Below are positions 60,540 to 64,000 of a stretch of 64,000 bases of DNA, in pieces. Origin of the DNA: Acanthornis magna. Taxonomy: Eukaryota; Chordata; Aves; Passeriformes; Acanthizidae. The notes under the pieces are model-generated. The model ran no database searches and had not been told where the DNA came from. It saw only the letters and a program-made list of their open reading frames with translations. The position numbers were made by a program, and so were the translations under genes. The stretch is taken from the NCBI GenBank assembly GCA_036785705.1, contig JAWUZG010000136.1, positions 186,001 to 250,000 of the forward strand. The letters run 5' to 3'. The stretch's first letter is position 1; the number at the start of each line of letters is the position of its first letter.

Positions 60540-61140
60540 ACGGACACCCCCGCGGGACACGGACATCCCCGCGGGACACGGACACCCCCGCGGGACACGG
60601 ACATCCCTGGGGCAGGGACACTCTACACGGGACAGGGACAGCCATGGGACACGGGCATCCATGGGGTAGAGACACCCCCGCGGGACACGGACATCCCTGG
60701 GGCAGGGACAACCTACACACGACAGGGACAGCCATGGGACACGGGCATCCATGGGGCAGGGACACTCCTGCACGGGACAGGGACAGCCACGGGACACGGG
60801 CATCCATGGGGCAGGGACAACCTACACAGGACAGGGACAGCCATGAGACACGGACATCCATGGGGCAGGGACACTCTACACGGGACAGGGACAGCCATGG
60901 GACACGGACATCCATGGGGCAGGGACAACCTACACGGGACAGGGACAGCCACGGGACACGGACATCCATGGGGCAGGGACACTCTACACGGGACAGGGAC
61001 AGCCATGGGACACGGACATCCATGGGGCAGGGACAACCTACACGGGACAGGGACAGCCACGGGACACGGGCATCCATGGGGCAGGGACACCCCCTTGGGA
61101 CACGGATACCCCCGCGGGACATGGACATCCATGGGGCAGG
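60540..61140. repeat. 54-bp minisatellite between MRPS26 and GNRH2
   Basis: The anchor CATCCATGGGGCAGGGACA recurs at 60746, 60801, 60855, 60909, 60963, 61017 and 61071 with 54-55 bp spacing. Units carry GGGACACGG, ACACGGGACAGGGACAGCCA, and alternately CACTCTAC or CAACCTAC, hinting at a 108-bp higher-order period. Simpler 18-bp copies (GACACCCCCGCGGGACACGG) occupy 60540-60610. The period is a multiple of three, so open frames run on both strands. Confidence 0.95.
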
Positions 61141-61720
61141 GACACTCTAACGGGACATAGAGTACCGTGTGACACGGACATCTACGGGGCAGGGACAGCC
61201 CCACGGGACACGGACACGCATGGGGTAGGGACACTCCCTTGGCACACGGATACCCCCACGGGCCATGGGGCACAGAACCTCCGCCGGACACGGACACGGG
61301 ACCCTATGGACAGGGAATCCCCCCAGGGAACAGCCGCCCACGAGACATGGCACCCCAAAAGACACAACCTCCCCCACGGGACACGAATCCCACGCACGGG
61401 ACCACAGTCCCAAGAGCACGACGCCTCCCACGGGACAGGGCACCTCCCGTGGGACACGGTATCCCCCCGGGAGACACAACCCCCTCTCATCAGACACCCC
61501 CGCCGTGGGACAGACCCCCTCGGGACACGAATCCCACGCACGGGACACAGCCCCACGGGGTGGATTTTCCCCGCACGGGACCGCATCCTTTGGGGACAGC
61601 ATTATCCTCACGGGACACGGCATCCCCTCGGGACACATCCCCCCCAGGACACTGCCCCCCATCCCATGCCACCCCCCGCGGCCCCCCAGCACCATCACTG
61701 CGCACAGGTCGCCCCCAGCC
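61141..61720. repeat. Decayed extension of the 54-bp array
   Basis: The GGGACACGG-type motif persists every 15-40 bp up to about 61660 but without a fixed period, so this looks like the older flank of the array. The long frames here translate to low-complexity Pro/Arg/Gly sequence and are not supported as genes. Confidence 0.65.
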
Positions 61721-62570
61721 CCTTTATTCGCCGCGGTGGGTCCGGGCAGGGGCGCAGCGCGGGTCGCTGCGGGAGAGGGGCGGGGGGGATCGGTCAGTCC
61801 CGGGGGTCCCCCCGGAGCCCCCCAGCCCCGTTCCCGCTCACCCGCAGCGGCTCGTCCCGCCGGGGGGGACACGGGAGGGGATGGCAGCGCCCCACCGGGG
61901 ACGGGACCTGCGGGAGGGGGGAAAACACCCAGGATGGGGGGGATCGCCCCGCGGGTGGGGGAAATTCCAGGGGGGATGAACTGCGGGGGATTCGAGGGGG
62001 AGGAGAACTCGGTGGGGAAGATAACCGCGGGAAAAGGGATAATCTGGCGGGGGATAATTCAGGGAGGGGGAATAACCTGGGGGGATTATAGCCCGTGGAG
62101 GTGATAAATCCGGAGTGGGGTTTAATCTGGGCGGGGATAATAAATCCAAGAACTCAGCGGGGAGATAATCACGGGAGTGGGACATAATTGCGAGGGGGTG
62201 TAATCCAGGGAGGATAATTTGGGGCAGTGTACTCGGGGAGGGGGGATAACCCAGAAGGATCATAACCCCAGGAGCAGGGGGCATTTACCCCGGGGGGCAC
62301 AAACCTGGGGGCAGAGTGCTAACCCCAGGGCAGGGGCACCCAGCCGGGGTGGGCATCACCCTCGGGAGGGAGGATCACCCTGGGACGGAAGGCAATGACC
62401 TAGAGGGGGATGAGCCGCGGGGGACAGCCTACCTGGGGCTTTGTGGGGGTCCCGAGGTCCCGCTTGCCCCCCGGGTACCAGCCGTGGGACCAGTGCTGCC
62501 CGGGGACGCGGGGCAGGGCACAGCTCAGCAGCAGCAGCGCCAGCAGCAGCAGCGACCCGCGGGGTGCCAT
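61694..62570 (-). CDS. GNRH2: GNRH2, gonadotropin-releasing hormone II precursor
   Basis: Neuropeptide prohormone expressed mainly in midbrain; GnRH-II influences feeding and reproductive behaviour. The first coding exon, 62570-62433, encodes 46 residues: a leucine-rich signal peptide (about 24 residues), the invariant decapeptide [10 protein letters not shown], the GKR amidation/cleavage signal, and DLGTPTKPQ. The donor CCCCAG then GTAGGC is phase 0. A second exon is predicted at 61907-61842 (22 residues including [15 protein letters not shown]), phase 0. The third starts at 61766; read in the same frame it stops with TGA about 24 codons later, just past AATAAA. The hormone-bearing exon is certain; the GAP exons and stop are tentative because GAP is poorly conserved. 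The start is fixed by the signal peptide. A 5' UTR exon lies near 63226-63300. Confidence 0.88.
61723..61728 (-). terminator. GNRH2 poly(A) signal
   Basis: AATAAA on the minus strand (TTTATT on the plus strand) about 38 bases after the predicted last acceptor. In human GNRH2 the poly(A) signal also overlaps the end of the coding region. Confidence 0.6.
61970..62290. repeat. Degenerate GGATAAT-type repeats in GNRH2 intron 1 of the coding part
   Basis: Short units of the form GGGGGATAAT(C/T)(C/T)(G/A)GG recur about every 18-25 bp between the two predicted coding exons. Divergence is high and no single period holds. Confidence 0.6.
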
Positions 62571-62760
62571 GGCCGGGGGGCTGCGGGGACACGGGGGGCC
62601 CTGTCCCACCGCCATCCGCCCTGCGGGCACCCTCGGGGGCTGCGGGAGGGATGAGCACCCGTGGGTGCTGCCTGGGATGGTTCGGAGTTGAGGGGAGGGG
62701 GATGGAAGTGGAGGAGGGTCGAGCACCCGTGGGTGGTGCTGGGGTGGGTTGGGGATGGAG

Positions 62761-63060
62761 ATGCTGGGGGAGGTGACCCCGCTTCTCTTTGGGGTGGGTT
62801 TGGGATGGAGATGCTGGGGGAGGTGACCCCGCTTCTCTTTGGGGTGGGTTTGGGATGGAGATGCTGGGGGAGGTGACCCCGCTTCTCTTTGGGGTGGGTT
62901 TGGGATGGAGATGCTGGGGGAGGTGACCCCGCTTCTCTTTGGGGTGGGTTTGGGATGGAGATGCTGGGGGAGGTGACCCCGCTTCTCTTTGGGGTGGGTT
63001 TGGGATGGAGATGCTGGGGGAGGTGACCCCGCTTCTCTTTGGGGTGGGTTTGGGATGGAG
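62761..63060. repeat. 50-bp minisatellite, six exact-length copies, in the GNRH2 5' intron
   Basis: Copies start at 62761, 62811, 62861, 62911, 62961 and 63011. The unit is ATGCTGGGGGAGGTGACCCC then GCTTCTCTTTGGGGTGGGTT then TGGGATGGAG. The six copies appear identical. A partial diverged unit precedes it at about 62742. It lies between the non-coding exon 1 and the hormone exon of GNRH2. Confidence 0.97.
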
Positions 63061-63225
63061 ATCCAGAGGGAACGAGCACCCCTGGGTGTCCTTTGGAGAA
63101 GCCAGAGGGGCTCAGGATGGATGGACACTCTCCCCACCCCCGCGGGTGCCACTGGGGTCCAGTTTGGGGCAAGCAGGACCCCCCCCACCCCCAGCCCACC
63201 CCTGCCGTGGCCGGGGCAGCCTCAC

Positions 63226-63335
63226 CTGGCCGGGCAGGTGCCGATGGTGGCCGTGGCCGGAGTGGTGGCTGGAGTGGTGGCCGGAGTGGTGGCCGGAGTG
63301 GTGGCCGGCCGGGCAGGCACTGCTATTTGAAGGGC
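63226..63335 (-). promoter_or_regulatory. GNRH2: GNRH2 promoter and 5' UTR exon with 12-bp repeat
   Basis: On the minus strand TCAAATAGC (63330-63322) is a TATA-like box. A strong donor (GGCCAG then GTGAGG at 63226/63225) marks the end of a non-coding exon starting around 63295-63300. That exon is largely built of a 12-bp repeat (GTGGCCGGAGTG on the plus strand, about 4.7 copies at 63253-63308). Assignment rests on position and motifs. Confidence 0.55.
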
Positions 63336-64000
63336 TCGGTGGCAGTGACGTCGGCCTGGCCACTGCTCCCACGGGGGACCGTGACCTCACTGATGGCATT
63401 GGCCTCCCTGTGCCAGCCTTCGATGTTTCTCTCCCCCCAAATCCCCTTGGCACGGCAGGACAGAGCCCTGACCCCCTTTTTTGGGGGATTCTGCCCTGCT
63501 GCCCCCGGGATGAGCTCATTTCCAGACGCAGCTCCTGGCAGCTGGAAAGGGATGGATCCAGAGGGTCCCTTTGCAGCCCCAAAGGTTCTCCTGTTGAAAG
63601 GAGGGGAGCAAACCCCCCGTGCCTCAGTTTCCCTTCCCCATTTCCCCAGTTTCAAATTTGCCACCCCCAAATTGGGGCGGGATGCTGGCAATGGCCGTGG
63701 AGCCCAAAGCTCCCAGCTCTGGGGAAGAGGATTTAGGATCTGGCCCTGGATTATCTCCAGCAGCTGCTCGTGCCTCTGATATTTGCAGTTGGAGGCAGGA
63801 TGGAGCCAGGGCAGATGCTGTGGTGAAAGGTCAGGGCAGCTTCCCAGACCCCAAAATTTCTCCTCGGTGATCTTGGGAATGAAGGAAAAAAGGGGGAAAA
63901 CCTCATTAACAGCACCCATGGGGCAGTGGGATGGAGGGACTTGTTGGGGTGGGACATGTTCCAGGGTGGAGCATCCATGGGGGACAAATGAAGCCCTCCT
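63336..64000. other. Region upstream of GNRH2
   Basis: Unique sequence to the window edge. In human the next gene is PTPRA, but none of its coding exons is recognised here. Confidence 0.45.

Noticed and set aside
60428..61160. Open frames of 220-240 codons on both strands
   Set aside because: Produced by the 54-bp array (18 codons per unit); no initiation context, splice support or family similarity.
62400..63199. Minus-strand 262-codon frame joined to the GnRH-II exon
   Set aside because: The upstream part is the 50-bp repeat translated. A splice acceptor region and the signal-peptide methionine at 62570 define the real start.
63336..64000. First exon of PTPRA expected from human synteny
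   Set aside because: No signal peptide, phosphatase sequence or convincing splice sites were seen before the window edge.

Overview
The window is vertebrate nuclear DNA and almost certainly avian. Three things point to birds. CR1 LINE 3' ends are scattered throughout. The two neurohypophysial genes encode vasotocin (CYIQNCPRG) and mesotocin (CYIQNCPIG), as in non-mammalian tetrapods. The introns are short and rich in G/C and minisatellites. The gene order LZTS3 - FASTKD5/UBOX5 - AVP(vasotocin) - OXT(mesotocin) - MRPS26 - GNRH2 matches the human 20p13 block. The species cannot be named from sequence alone; two solo-LTR-like insertions and young-looking CR1 copies would fit a neoavian bird.

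Layout. 1-12.4 kb is non-coding: a 26-bp satellite-like array, a degenerate ~35-40 bp array, a CpG-rich block near 2.5-2.9 kb, a (GGAAAT)n array and CR1 pieces. LZTS3 (+) has three coding exons at 12459-17633, then a long AT-rich 3' UTR-like tract reaching either ~21.5 or ~24.9 kb. A CpG promoter at ~26.44-26.69 kb (four CACGTG boxes, two ETS boxes) probably starts both FASTKD5 (single coding exon, 30845-33241) and UBOX5 (four coding exons, 35536-43828), as in mammals. Vasotocin (50150-52193) and mesotocin (54650-56303) each have three exons, their own TATA box and poly(A) signal, and lie head-to-tail on the + strand. MRPS26 (57278-60387) and GNRH2 (from 62570 downward) are both on the - strand.

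How the genes relate. Three genes encode secreted hypothalamic peptides (vasotocin, mesotocin, GnRH-II) within 12.5 kb. They are interleaved with housekeeping mitochondrial genes (FASTKD5, MRPS26), a U-box ubiquitin ligase (UBOX5) and a postsynaptic scaffold protein (LZTS3). This is conserved synteny rather than a pathway operon.

The most unusual structure is in UBOX5. The 3' splice acceptor of its third coding exon (TTTCCCTTTGCAG then ATCTGGTG) is tandemly copied about 33 times immediately upstream of the real exon. This makes a 0.77-kb array of consecutive acceptor-like sites that is open in frame with the exon for at least ~600 bp. Minisatellites also fill introns of vasotocin, mesotocin, MRPS26 and GNRH2 and the spacer between MRPS26 and GNRH2. 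All exon joins were worked out by hand from splice consensus, reading phase and remembered family similarity; no alignment was run.
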